This document shows positions 35,705 to 47,182 of a DNA stretch of 64,000 nt, piece by piece (within the stretch, counting starts at the first letter, position 1; each line of letters starts with the position of its first letter). The position numbers and the translations under genes are program-made. Location: NCBI RefSeq assembly GCF_030936135.1, contig NC_082601.1, positions 45,337,671 through 45,401,670 of the forward strand, in the 5' to 3' direction. The notes under the pieces are model-generated. The model searched no databases and was not told the DNA's origin. It worked only from the letters and a program-made list of their open reading frames with translations. This DNA comes from Gavia stellata (taxonomy: Eukaryota; Chordata; Aves; Gaviiformes; Gaviidae).

Positions 35705-35850
35705 AGTTATTTCTGTCTTTATAAGGGGCCTCAGGGCCGCCTCCTGGTCATCTCTAAGGTGCTTTTCTCTTGCACGGTCTAAATCGCCGAAGGGGTAGCG
35801 TATGTCCGACTCCCTATCTTCCCCTATGACGCTGTAAAACCCCTGGTTAA
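35705..35850 (-). pseudogene. gag: Endogenous retrovirus gag remnant (part upstream of the LTR)
   Basis: The minus strand is open for about 48 codons towards the LTR, reading a charged segment ending in LRPLIKTEI. Its frame is compatible with the gag-like frame on the other side of the LTR, so the two were probably one gene before the LTR arrived. Its upstream end dissolves into the pentanucleotide array near 35850. Confidence 0.55.
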
Positions 35851-38800
35851 AGAATGAAACGACAAATTACATGAAAGATTAAAATGAAATTCAATGAAAA
35901 GAAAGGAAATGAAAGAAGGAGATGAAAAATGAAAGAAAATGGAAAATGAAAAGAGAGAGTGAAAGAAAAAATGAAAGAAACCAAATGAATGAAAGAAATG
36001 AAAAATTAAATGAAGGAATGACATGAAATGACATGGCATGAAATGAAATGAAACTTAAGAATGAAATAGTGACATGAGAAAATGAACTACTAACAAAAAG
36101 AAATAATGAAAAGAATAATAAAATAAGGAAACAATGAAATAAAGACATACTGTAAAGATATAATGAAATAATTAAATAACTCAATTAAATAATGCTATAA
36201 AGAAATAAAATATTTTCATTTCAATTCATTCTTTCATTTCATTTAATTCCACTTCATTTCATTTCATTTCATTTCATATTGTCATTTCATGATTCCACTT
36301 TATGATTTCATCTCATTTCATAATTTCATTTCATAATATCATTTCATTTAATTTCAATGTTTAATTTAACTTAATTTAATTACTTTTCATTTAAATTCAT
36401 TTAATTTCTAGTAATTTCACATTTCATTTTCATTCTTTCATTTATTTTAATGTCTTTTTATTTAATTTCATTCTTTCATTACCTTCTTTCCTTTCATTTC
36501 ATGTCATTTCATGTCATTTCATTTCATGTCATTTCATTTCATCCTTAATTTAATTTAATACAATTTCATTTGATTTTTTCATGTAATCTTTATTCATTTT
36601 TCAATTTCATTCCTTCATTTCAAGTTTTTAATTATTTCATTTCAGTATTTCATTTCATTACATTACAATACATTTAATTACATTTAATTTTATTCAATTT
36701 CATTCCTACATTCTTTCACTTCATTCTTCAATATCATTCTTTCATTTGATTTCATTTTGTTTTGTTTTAATTTAATTTAGTTTAATTTCAGTTCAGTTCA
36801 GTGCATTATTTCATTATTTCCTTTCAGTGCATATTTGCATTTCATTTCAGTGCATGATTTCATTTCAGTGCATGATTTCATTTCATGAATTCATTCTTTC
36901 ATTTCATTCTATCATTCTTTCATTTTTGTTTTTCATTTACTACACTTATTACTTTCTTTTGATTTTTAATTTTATTTCATTGCCTTTCATTCCTTAATTT
37001 AATTTAATTTCATTGCATTTGATTTCATTTCATTCTTCCATTCAATTTCATTTAAAATTTAATTTTATTTCATTGAATGTCATTTTATTTCATTGCATTC
37101 TTTAATTTCATTTTTCATTTAATTTTTCATTTTTCATTTAATTTCATTTTGTTCTCTCATGTCATTTTTCAAGTCATTCTTTCATTTTATTCTCTTTCAT
37201 TCTTTCATTTATTTTCATGCCTTTTATTTAAATTCATTCTTTCCTTTAATTTCCCTCTTTCATTTCATTTCCTTTTTTAATCATTTCATTTCATTTCATT
37301 TCATTTCATTAAATTCGGTTACATTACATTACATTTCATTACATTTAAACTAATTCCTTCATTTTTCACTTCATTCTTTGATATCATTCTTTAACTTAAT
37401 TTCATTTAGTTTTGTTTCACTTAATATGATTTAGTTTAATTTAATTTAATTTCTTTTTTCTTTCAAGTTCATTATTTCATTTAATTTCATTATTTCATAC
37501 TTTCACTTCATTCTTTTAATTTCATTCATATTATTCTTCAGTTTAATCCTGTCATTACTTTCTTTCTTTTCATTTTTTATTTTTCAATTAATTTCCTATA
37601 ATTTTTCCATTGCATTGCATTGCATTGTATTTCATTCTTTCAACCCATTCTTCGGTTATTTCATTATTTCATTTCATTTCATTTCATTTCATTTCGTTTC
37701 GTTTCGTTTCGTTTCATTTCATATAATACAGTCTTTTCATTCTTTCTTTGCATGTAATTTTTCATTTCATTCTCTTATTCCTTTATTGTTTCATTATTTC
37801 ATTTCATTTTTACATCTCATTCTTTCATTTCAATTCCTTCATTTAATTTTTCTTACATTTCATTTTTTCATTTCATTTCCTTTCATTTCACTTGCTCATT
37901 TCATGATAGTCATTTAAATTCATTTTATAATTTTCTTCCATTCTCTCATGCCATTTAATTATTTCAATCTTTAAATAGATTCTCTCATTTCATTTAATTT
38001 TATTTTATTTCATTTCATGCCTTCATTTCATGTCAGTCTTTCAATTTCATGTCATTCTTACATTTCATTATCATTAATTTCATTTAATTTTCTTTCATTT
38101 CATTTAATTTTCTTTCATTTCATTTCATTATTTTATTGCATTTCACTCTTTTGTTTGATTTCCATTAATTGCTTCATTTCATTTCATTCTTACATTTCAT
38201 TTCATCATTTAATTTCATTGCTTTTTTTAGTTTCATTCTTTCAATTGTTTTTATTCTTCCATTTAATTTCAATCTTTGATTTGTTTAGTCTTCTGTTTAA
38301 TGTCAATATTTTTAAAAAATTCCTTCATTTCTTCATCTGATTTCATTCTTTTTTCTCATTTCATTTCATTCCATGTAATTTTATTTTATTTTTTTATTTT
38401 ATTTTATATTTTATTTTTTATTTTATTCTTTCATTTCATTTTATTTCATTAACTCATTTTTTCATTTCAGTTCATGATTTCCTTTTTTTAATGAATTCAT
38501 TATTTCATTTAGTTTCGTTTGATGATTTTATTTAATTTCTTTTCATTCTTTCAATTAATTTTTTTGGTTTTTTTTTTCATTATTTCATATCATTTAATTG
38601 CATTGCATTTCATTCCTTCATTTATTATTGGACTTAATTATTTCATTCTTACTTTTCATTCTTTCATTTCATTTCATTTCATTTTTTATTTCCCTTGATT
38701 CGTTTACTGCATGATAGTTCATTATTTTATTTAATTCTTTAATTTCAATTTCTTTTTAAATCTTATTAATGTTATTTATTCTGTCATTTAAATTTCTTTC

Positions 38801-41800
38801 ATTTCTGTTCGTTCTTTCATTTCATTTTAGTTCACTTCATCTTACTGCATTATTTCCTTTCAGTTCATTATTTCATTTCATTTCACCATTTCATCTCATT
38901 GTTTCATTGAATTTCATTGCATTATTTCCTTTAATTTCCTTTAATTTCAGTTCAGTTCAGTTCATTCCATTTCATCCTTTCACTTCTTTTCATTATTTCA
39001 TTCGATTTCTTTTCATTATTTAATAACTTCATTTTTCATTTCATTTAATTTTGTTTCATTTTATTTCATTTGATTTCATACTTTAATTCTTACATTTCAT
39101 GTCATGATTTCATTTAATTTCATTCTTTCATTACATTCTTTCCTTTTAGCCTTCCACTTAATATACTTATCACTTTCCTTTCAGATTTTCCTTTTATTCA
39201 TTGCCTTTCATTTTAAAAAATAATTTAATTTCATGTCATGTAATTTCATTTCATTCTTTCATTTGAGTTTTCATTTCCTCCTTTAATTTAATTTAATTTA
39301 ATTTAATTTAATTTAATTTAATTTCACCCTTCATTTAATGTAATATCATTTAGTTTATTTTTTCCATTCAATTTCATTTCCATTCGCCTTTTCATTTCAT
39401 TTCATTTCATTCAGTGCATTTAATGCAATGAGATGAAATCATGAAGTGAAATCATGAAATGACAATATGAAATGAAATTAAATAAGGCAAAACGAAACGA
39501 AATGAAAGAATGAATTGAAAAAAATTATTTCCTTTCGTTGTATCATTATTTCATTTAATTATTTCATTATTTCATTATATCATTATATGATGTCATTATT
39601 TCATGGTTTCATTATTGTATTATTCTATTTAATTATTTTGTTTTGTCAGTCGTTCATTCTTTCGTTTTGCCAGTAGTTCATTTTTTCATGTCACTAATAC
39701 ATTCTTAGGTTCCATTTCATTTCATTTCATTACATTATTTCACTTTATGTCTGTCTTTCATTTAATTTTATTTCATTTCATTTTATGTCACTCTTTCATG
39801 TAATTTTTTATTTCATTCTCTTAATTTCATTCTTTCATTTCATTTAATGTCTTTTTATTTTATTTCATTGGTAATACTGAAGTGATAAAGTAAAAAAAAA
39901 ATAATGAAGGAATGAAAGAATGAAAAGAAATAATGCCATGAAAAAATGAAAATAAAAAAAATACTGACATGAAACAATGAAAAAATGAAACAATGAACCA
40001 ATGAAAAAATGAAATGAAAGTGTGAATTGAAGAATGAAATGAAATCACAACATGAAACGAAATTAAATTAAAGGATAAAATGAATGAGTGAAAAGAAATT
40101 AAACAATAACATGAAATAATGAAATTAAGACATGAAATGAAAATATGAAATTAAATCATGAAATTAAAATATGAAATGAAAAGAAATGAAATTAAGTGAA
40201 ATCAAAAGAAATTAGACAAAGCAAAATGAAAGAATGAAATGAAATAACATTAAATTAAACAAAATTATATATTTAATTGAAATTAAATGAAATTCTTAAA
40301 TGAAATGACATGAAATTAATTTAAGAAATGAAAGAATGAAATGAAAAAATGAAATAATAAAATGAAATTTAAAATGAGATAATGCAATGAAATGGAGACA
40401 TGAAAAATGAAACAATTAAATGAGATGAAAGATTGAAATGTAAAATGAAATTAAATGAAAGAATGAAATGAAGTGACATAAAACAATATCAAAGAATTAC
40501 AAGAATTTAAACGGAAAAATGCAATGAAAGGAACGAATTAAATTAAACATTAAATTAAAGAATGAAATGAAATGAAAGAATGAAAAGAAATGACATGAAA
40601 TCACATGAAATGAAAAAATGAAATGAAATGACATGAAATGAAATGAAATTATGAAATGAGCTGAAATAATGAAGTGAAAACATTACGTGAAATCCTGAAA
40701 TGGCAGAATGGAATGGAATGGAATGAAGTTAATTGAATTAAATTAAATTAAAAGAAAGAATTCATTATAATGAAATTAAAGTATTGTATTTCATTCTATC
40801 ATGATTTCATTTCATTATTTCATTATAGCGTTACAGCGTTACATTATGTCATTATTCCATTGTTTCATTATTTTATTATTCTATTTCACCATTTGGTTTT
40901 GTCAGTCATTCATTCTTTCGTTTTGTCATTAGTGCATTTTTGTGTGTCACTATTTTGTTCTTTCATTTTGTTTCATTTAACTGAATTTCATCTCATTTCA
41001 TTTCATTTCATTTAATCCATTTTTAATTTCATTCTTCCATGTAATTTCATTCTTTCATTTATTTTCTTCCATTTCGTTCTTTTGTTTCATTCTTTCATGT
41101 TGTTTTTAATTTCCTTCCTTTCATTTTCCAACTCCTCCTTTCATCTCAGTCCATTCTTTTATTTCCTTCTTTAATTTAATTCCATTTAAATTTATTTTAT
41201 TTCCTTTTTTATGTTATTTTTCATTTCATTCTTTCATTTGATTTTGTTGCTTCATTTCATGTGTTTTTGATTCATTTCATGAAATGATGAAATGAAGACA
41301 TAAAAAAATGAAAGAAAGAATGAAGAAATGAAAAGAAAAAATGATATGAACAGATTAAAGAGTGAAAAGGAGTAATGATATGAAATATTGACAGAATGAA
41401 AGAATGAAATAATGCAAAAATGAAACAAAAGTATGAATGGAAGAATGAAATGAAATGACAAAATGAAACAATGAAAGAATGAAAAGAAAAACATTGCATT
41501 TAAGGATGAAACAAAACTAACAAAAAATCAAATAAAAGAATTAAATGAAATGAAATGAAATGAAATAAAATGACATAAAATTATGAAATTAAATGAAATC
41601 ATGACACGAAATCATGAAATGAAAATATGAAAAGAAATGAAATGGCAAAATGAAATGAAATTTTCTTACATTTAATTATATTTCTTCATTTCATTTTACA
41701 ATTTTACATATATTTTCTGTCTTTCATTTATTTTCATTCTTTCATTTAATTTTTTTAGTCATTTCCTTTTTTCATTATTTCACTATTATATTTCCTTTCA

Positions 41801-42090
41801 TTCCTTCATTTAATGAGTTCACTTTTTTTCATTTCATTTCATTCTTAAATTTCATTTCTCTCTTTAATTTAAATTTGTCATTCTTTCATTTAATTTATTC
41901 ATTTGATTCATTCTTTCACCTTATTTTTCATTTTCTCATTTCATTATTCCAATTTATTCTTTCATTTCATTTCATTTCATTTCATTTCATTTCATTCTAT
42001 CATTTCCTTGTCCATTTAATTTCATTTCATTTAATTTCATTTCATTATTTCATTTAATTTAATCTCATTTAATTTCATTTACTCATTTCA
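35850..42090. repeat. Degenerate ATTTC/GAAAT satellite-like array with strand switches
   Basis: Over 6 kb consisting almost entirely of diverged ATTTC (or its complement GAAAT) units with ATTTA, CTTTC and TTAAT variants. Approximate same-strand blocks are GAAAT 35850-36205, ATTTC 36208-39420, GAAAT 39425-39520, ATTTC 39525-39870, GAAAT 39890-40770, ATTTC 40785-41279, GAAAT 41280-41660 and ATTTC 41665-42090. Open frames are Phe/Ser/His-rich (ATTTC strand) and are composition artefacts. No gene. Confidence 0.92.
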
Positions 42091-42370
42091 TCTTCTTTTC
42101 TCTTCTTTTCTCTTCTTTTCTTTTTCTTCACATTTTTCCCTCTTATTTTATGATATTTTATTATATTTTACTATGTCGTTTTATTATAATTTTTTATTTT
42201 ACTGTACGTATTTTATATTCATTATTTTTCTCTTATTTCAGTTTAGTTTAGTTTAGGTTTTTTTTCCTTTACTTTGTTTGGGTTTACTTTGCTTTGTTTT
42301 ATTTTATGGCATGTTATGTTATGGTTTGTTATTTTAAGGCTTATTATGTGGTTTTATGTGATTTTATGTT
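42091..42370. repeat. AT-rich transition sequence at the array end
   Basis: CTTTT repeats grade into TTATTTTATG-type sequence and then into a short segment ATGTTATG...ATGTGATTTTATGTTG. A clearly similar segment lies at 46940-47170 in front of the next array. No gene. Confidence 0.6.
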
Positions 42371-42904
42371 GTTTTTCTGAATCCCTTGCAGAGCCAATGC
42401 TCACTAGCGCTAACACAGTGCGCGTGTGTAGCCAGGAGCAGGCGGATGCATTCTTCAGTGTAGCTTGAAAAAACCAGCCCTTGCTGTCTGGCAAAGGAAT
42501 GCCACAGAGCCACGGAAAGTCACAGCAGGAATACAGGCCAAGCAGTCCCTGGTTCCTGAAGAGCGACAACTTGAACTATGAGCATCGGTCCCGACCACAC
42601 ACAAAAGGACAAGAAGAAGAAGAGGTGTGTGGTACCGTGGGGTATTTTCCAAAGTATGACACGTATCGATGACAAGCACACTTTCTGCCTTCCCAAACCT
42701 GCTCCGCTGCGCTTCTTGGCCAGTGACGCATGAAAAGCGCTCTCGGGCCCGCTTGTCCTGCACGCCGGGACAGCTGAAAAGTGGCAGCTCCAGATGGTGC
42801 AGCGAGCCTGGAGCCCTTCCAAGCGCAGGCAAGAGCCCCTGGGGAAATGGAGCCGAGGGAAGAGCAGAGCTCGCTCCCGCTCCAAAGTGGCACTGGGCAA
42901 GAGC

Positions 42905-43420
42905 GCTCGAGCAAGCCAGGGCACGAGTGGCGCCTCGGAGGTGCAAGAGCAGCAGGCAAGAAGCGAGGCGAAAGGGCCCGGAGGAGCTCTGCCAAGGGGC
43001 TGTGCTCAATGCTACAGAGGAGGAGAAGCAAGCCCTGGGGGCCACCCTGGGGGCCGCCCTGGGAGTCTAGAGAGATTCCTCCCCCCGCATGCGGGGCACG
43101 AGGGCCACCTTCGTGGAGCAGGAGCAGCAGGCACCTAGCCACAATGGCCAAAGGAACCCTGGCAGGTGGCTGGGCTCCGCGCTGCAGAGGAAGGCAAAAA
43201 ACCCCCAGGAACACTCGCTAGCCCACCGTGGGGGAAAAAAAGCCTTCCTCCCCCCAGCTGCAGGGCACGAGAGGCCGTCTTCGTGGTGCATGAGCAGCAG
43301 GCAGCGACCCAGCCAAAAGGGACCTGAGGAGCCCTGACAAGCGGCCGTGCTCAATGCTGCAGAGGAAGGCAAAAAACCCCCACGGACCAATGCCAATCTG
43401 CCCGGGGGAAAATTCCTTCC
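42905..43420 (+). repeat. Tandem repeat, about 175 bp unit, three diverged copies
   Basis: The motifs GCAGGGCACGAG-like, GAGCAGCAGGCA and CTGCAGAGGAAGGCAAAAAA recur in fixed order. For example GAGCAGCAGGCA recurs near 42946, 43125 and 43292, and the AGAGGA motif near 43014, 43188 and 43364, giving a period of about 175 bases. Copies differ by substitutions and small indels and sit in different reading frames. Confidence 0.7.
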
Positions 43421-44072
43421 TGACCCCAGCGCTGGCGATCAGCTAGTCCCTGAGCATGTGAGCAAGACCTGCCTCCTCCTCCCACAGGCTGCTCACGCCT
43501 CCCAGGAGATGCCTCAGCCCTATTCTCCCTTAACCTGGAGCCACCTCAGGGGCTTCCTAGAGTGGCCAAAGGCCCCCGGCCTGATCGACCCTGCGGGCAA
43601 AATCCTTCCCGCGCCTGGCAGGGCACCAGTGGGTGCTCCAAAGCACTGGGACCCCGTCAACATCTCTGTATCCCATTTCTTACAGCTGCTGCCACTGGCT
43701 CCGCAGAGGGTGAGGACGGCGAGCTCTGCAGGGCTCCTCCAGAAGGCATTCCCTTGGTCTTGCCACCGCTTATCCAGCTGAAGAGGCCTGAGAGCCTTGG
43801 GCACCTCCAGGCCTGGGTGCTTCTTCTCATCTCCTGAGCAGCTGCTGTCTGATCCCTGAAGGCTGAGGCAGGATTTTCATCCATCAGATGGGCTGTGAAG
43901 GGGGCCCTGTCGGGAGCTGGCCTGGCAGTGGGGAACCTCCAGCAGCCTCGTCCCACCTCCTCCGCTCTTCCTCCCTCAGCCCCCTCTCCAAGTAATTCCA
44001 CCGTCTCCTCATGGGCTTCCTCTCGGATGTCTTCGGGCTGCCCTCTGGCAGCGGGACAGGGGACGATGCTCC

Positions 44073-44080
44073 CTTTTATC
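44073..44080 (-). promoter_or_regulatory. Possible TATA-like promoter element (minus strand)
   Basis: On the minus strand GATAAAAG lies downstream of a GC-rich, CpG-containing stretch with CGCAATCACAAT, a CCAAT-like pattern. This would drive transcription leftwards into a 212-codon open minus-strand frame (43657-44295). Purely sequence resemblance. Confidence 0.25.
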
Positions 44081-44429
44081 CTGTCCCAGGGCATTGTGAT
44101 TGCGCCGTTGCCGGGCGGTGGCCCTGTGACGTGGGGGCGACGAGGCCCGCCATGCGCAGCCCCGCCCTCCGCCCTCCGCCCAGCACCCTTCCTCGGTGCT
44201 GGCCCCGAGGCAGTCCCCGTGCCCTGGAGGCCCAGCGGGCCGTCCCTGCCCTTGGTGGCCATGCACTGGGCAGAGCTGCTGGGCATCCCTCTCAATTCAT
44301 CTGCGTGTCCAGACTAGGTAAAGAAGGGCTTTTGCACCATAGACATGCCTTTGGATGTGGGGATGCCCGAGCTGAAAGAAAGGCTTTTGGTTCCCTCCGC
44401 ATGAACTCTGCAGAGACGTAGAGAGCATG

Positions 44430-45557
44430 TGTCGTGGTTTAAGCCCAGCTGGACTAATCACCACACAGCTGCTCACTCACTCCCCTTCCTCAGCTGGACA
44501 GGAGAGAGAAAATATGAGGAAAAGGCTCATAGGTCGAGATAAGGACATAGGGAGATCACTCACCAATTACCATCATGGGCAAAATAGACTTGACTTGGGG
44601 AAATTAGTTTAATTTATTACCAATCAAAATCAGAGTAGGATAATGAGAAGTAAAACCAAATCTTAAAAAAAAACCAACACCTTCCCCCCACCCCTCCCTT
44701 CTTCCCGGGCTCAACTTCACTCCCGAACCTCTTCCCACCCCGAGCGGCACAGGGGGACGGGGAATGGGGGTTGCGGTCAGTTCATCACACGTTGTTTCTG
44801 CCACTCCTTCCTCCTCACACTCTTCCCCTGCTCCAGCGTGGGGTCCCTCCCACAGGAGACAGTTCTCCACGAACTTCTCCAACGTGGGTTCTTCCCACGG
44901 GCTGCAGTTCTTCACGAACTGCTCCAGCATGGGTCCGTTCCACGGGGTGCAGTCCTTCAGGAACAGACTGCTCCAGCGTGGGTCCCCCGCGGGATCGCAA
45001 GTCCTGCCAGCAAACCTGCTCCAGCGTGGGCTCCTGTCTCCACGGCTCCACAGGTCCTGCTAGGAGCCTGCTCCAGCATGGGCTTCCCACAGGATCACAG
45101 CCTCCTTCGGGCATCCACCTGCTCCAGCGTGGGGTCCTCCACGGGCTGCAGGTGGATATCTGCTCCACCGTGGACCTCCATGGGCTGCAGGGGGACAACC
45201 TGCTTCACCATGGTCTTCACCACGGGCTGCAGGGGAATCTCTGCTCCGGCACCTGGAGCCTCTCCTCCCCCTCCTTCTTCACTGACCTTGGGGTCTGCAG
45301 AGTTGTTTCTCTCACATATTCTCACTCCTCTCTTCTCTGGCTGCCGCTTCCCGGTTTTTTTCCCCCTTCTTAAATATGTTATCACAGAGGCGCTACCACT
45401 GTTGCTGATTAGCTCAGCCTTAGCCAGTGGCAGATCCGTCTTGAAGCCAGCTGGCATTGGCTCTATCAGACATAGGAGAAGCTTCTAGCAGCTTCTCACA
45501 GAAGCCACCCCTGTAGCCCCCCCTGCTACCAAAGCACTGCCACGCAAACCCAATACA
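44430..45557 (-). mobile_element. Complete solo LTR with GCATG target-site duplication
   Basis: Starts TGTCGTGGTTTAAG and ends CCCAATACA, and is flanked by the identical pentamer GCATG at 44425-44429 and 45558-45562. Length 1128 bp. On the minus strand it has a TATA-like ATATTTAAG (about 45371-45379) and AATAAA (about 44617-44622), so orientation is minus. The middle contains a block of diverged short repeats built on CTCCAGCGTGGG and CACGGGCTGCAG. It resembles an abundant bird LTR type; family name unchecked. Frames in it are not genes. Confidence 0.93.
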
Positions 45558-45562
45558 GCATG

Positions 45563-46430
45563 CAGCATTTCCTCACCATTCCTTACCAATGTAGGTAAGG
45601 TCTCCTGCTCCATCGAGGAGAGCGGCTCTCTGCAGTGCAGGTCTCTGGAATTATTGCTGGAGGTGACTTAGAAATTAAATTTATATTCGCATTTTAAGGA
45701 AAGGTACAGCATTGAAGAAACTTTCAGGGTGGAGCATGGAGGTTATGGAAGGCTTCCATCCCACAGAAGTTCCCTAGGCGACCTTAGATGTTGGCAACAC
45801 CTGGGGAACATGGTGTGCCAACTCTGAGAGAAACAGTACGGAGGGTGGAGCGGCGTGGAGACACTGCGGCCAGGCTCTGTGATAAGACGGGAACTGGAAG
45901 GTACTATGGGACACAGAGATGGAGACCCACCCTGGTAACCAGGATACGCATACCTGGTCAAAGACAATGCTACTGTACAAAGATACAAGAACCTATTTAG
46001 TGTGTGTAATGCTGTGCAGTGAAGCATTTTTGAATCTGATAAATATGCCTGGGAATGGGCCCCCAGACTCTCACTTTTCTGACAAAATACTATCCTTGGG
46101 TGAACTTTGCTCATTATAATCTCATCATAACAGCAAAACACACCTCCATCCCAAAAACTACCCGTCTCCAAGGTGTGACCACCCTTCGCTGAGCTTGCGC
46201 TCTGAATTTTTCTTGGTCTATACCTTTACAAGCAAAGCAAGAAACTTTGACACCAATTCCAACAAAGATATGTATGACTAGAGTCACTCAAGCTCCACCT
46301 GTAACGTAAAAATTAGTGTCAAAAGGCTTGAGAGGGGAGGGATGTTAGGGAACATACCATGGCAGACCACCTCTGACATCTGGGATCAGTCGACAGGCTG
46401 AGCCTGTAATGCCAGGGGTTCTTCAGCTCT
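45563..46430 (+). other. Unique-looking non-coding segment, possibly retroviral 3' internal sequence
   Basis: No long meaningful frame. A purine run GAGAGGGGAGGGA at about 46330-46341 is followed directly by TGTTAGGGAACA, the arrangement of a polypurine tract before an LTR start. The preceding text resembles non-coding retroviral sequence seen in birds. If so, the LTR is cut off by the simple repeat beginning near 46490. Speculative. Confidence 0.35.
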
Positions 46431-46489
46431 AAAATGAAATTTCAAGCACACAAATCACAAAGGTTATGGGTTGAAGCAGGATTTCTTTT

Positions 46490-46960
46490 CATATGTCTTT
46501 GTTTTCTTTTCTTTTCTTTTCTCTTTTCTTTTTTTTCTTTTATTTTCATTCCCTTGCCTTGCCTTGCCTTGCCTTTCCTTGCCTTTTCTTTCATTTCCTT
46601 TCATTCCCTTTCATTTCCTTTTCTTTTTTCTTTCATTTACTTTCCTTTTATTTTCTTTTTTCTTCTCTTTTCTTTTCTTTTCCTTTCTTTTCCTCATCTT
46701 TTCTTTTCTTTTCTTTTCTTTTCTTTTCTTTTCTTTTCTTTTCTTTTCTTTTCTTTTCTTTTCTTTTCTTTTCTTTTCTTTTCTTTTCTTTTCTTTTCTT
46801 TTCTTTTCTTTTCTTTTCTTTTCTTTTCTTTTCTTTTCTTTCTTTTTTCTTTTCCTTTCTTTTCATTTTGTATTTTCTTTCATCTTTTATCTTCTCTTTT
46901 CTTCTTTCCTCTTTCCTTCTCTTTTCTTTTCTTCTCTTTTCTTTTTTCTCTCTTTTTTAA
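46490..46960 (+). repeat. CTTTT microsatellite array with near-perfect core
   Basis: Diverged CTTTT and CCTTG units flank a core at about 46697-46841 made of roughly 28-29 consecutive, essentially perfect TTTTC pentamers. Frames through it give Phe/Ser/Leu repeats one way and Lys/Glu/Arg repeats the other: artefacts. Confidence 0.95.
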
Positions 46961-47182
46961 TGCGTTTTTCTCTTATTTTATGATTTTTTTATTATACTGT
47001 ATTATTGCAAAATAGATTTTATATTAAATTCTTTCTTTTCTAATTTATTTTATATTGCTTTATGTTATTATACTTTCTTTTATTTTATTTAATTTTTTAA
47101 TTTATTTTATTTTATATTATGTTATGTTGTTATGTGCAATTTCATGTGATTTTTATGTTATTTTTATCAATTTGTTGCTAAG
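46961..47182. repeat. AT-rich transition sequence before the purine satellite
   Basis: TTATTTTATG-type text ending ATGTGATTTTTATGTTATTTTTATCAATTTG, then GCTAAGCAG. It parallels 42125-42390 in order and wording. No gene. Confidence 0.6.

Larger units (their letters stand above)
42371..44429. other. GC-rich unique island between simple-repeat arrays
   Basis: Sharply more GC- and CpG-rich than its surroundings. Frames of 130-210 codons are open on both strands, as expected of GC-rich DNA, and I do not recognise any product. A minus-strand TATA-like element lies at 44073-44080, and CTGAATCCCTTGCAG near 42376-42390 resembles a splice acceptor on the plus strand. A transcribed host or amplified gene fragment is possible, but nothing decides it. 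Confidence 0.45.

Noticed and set aside
35850..42090. CRISPR-like or defence-system array
   Set aside because: No conserved repeats with unique spacers of fixed length, and the surroundings are vertebrate; the units are 5 bases and degenerate.
46648..46866. Lys/Glu/Arg repeat frame on the minus strand resembling a nuclear protein
   Set aside because: It is the complement of the TTTTC microsatellite.
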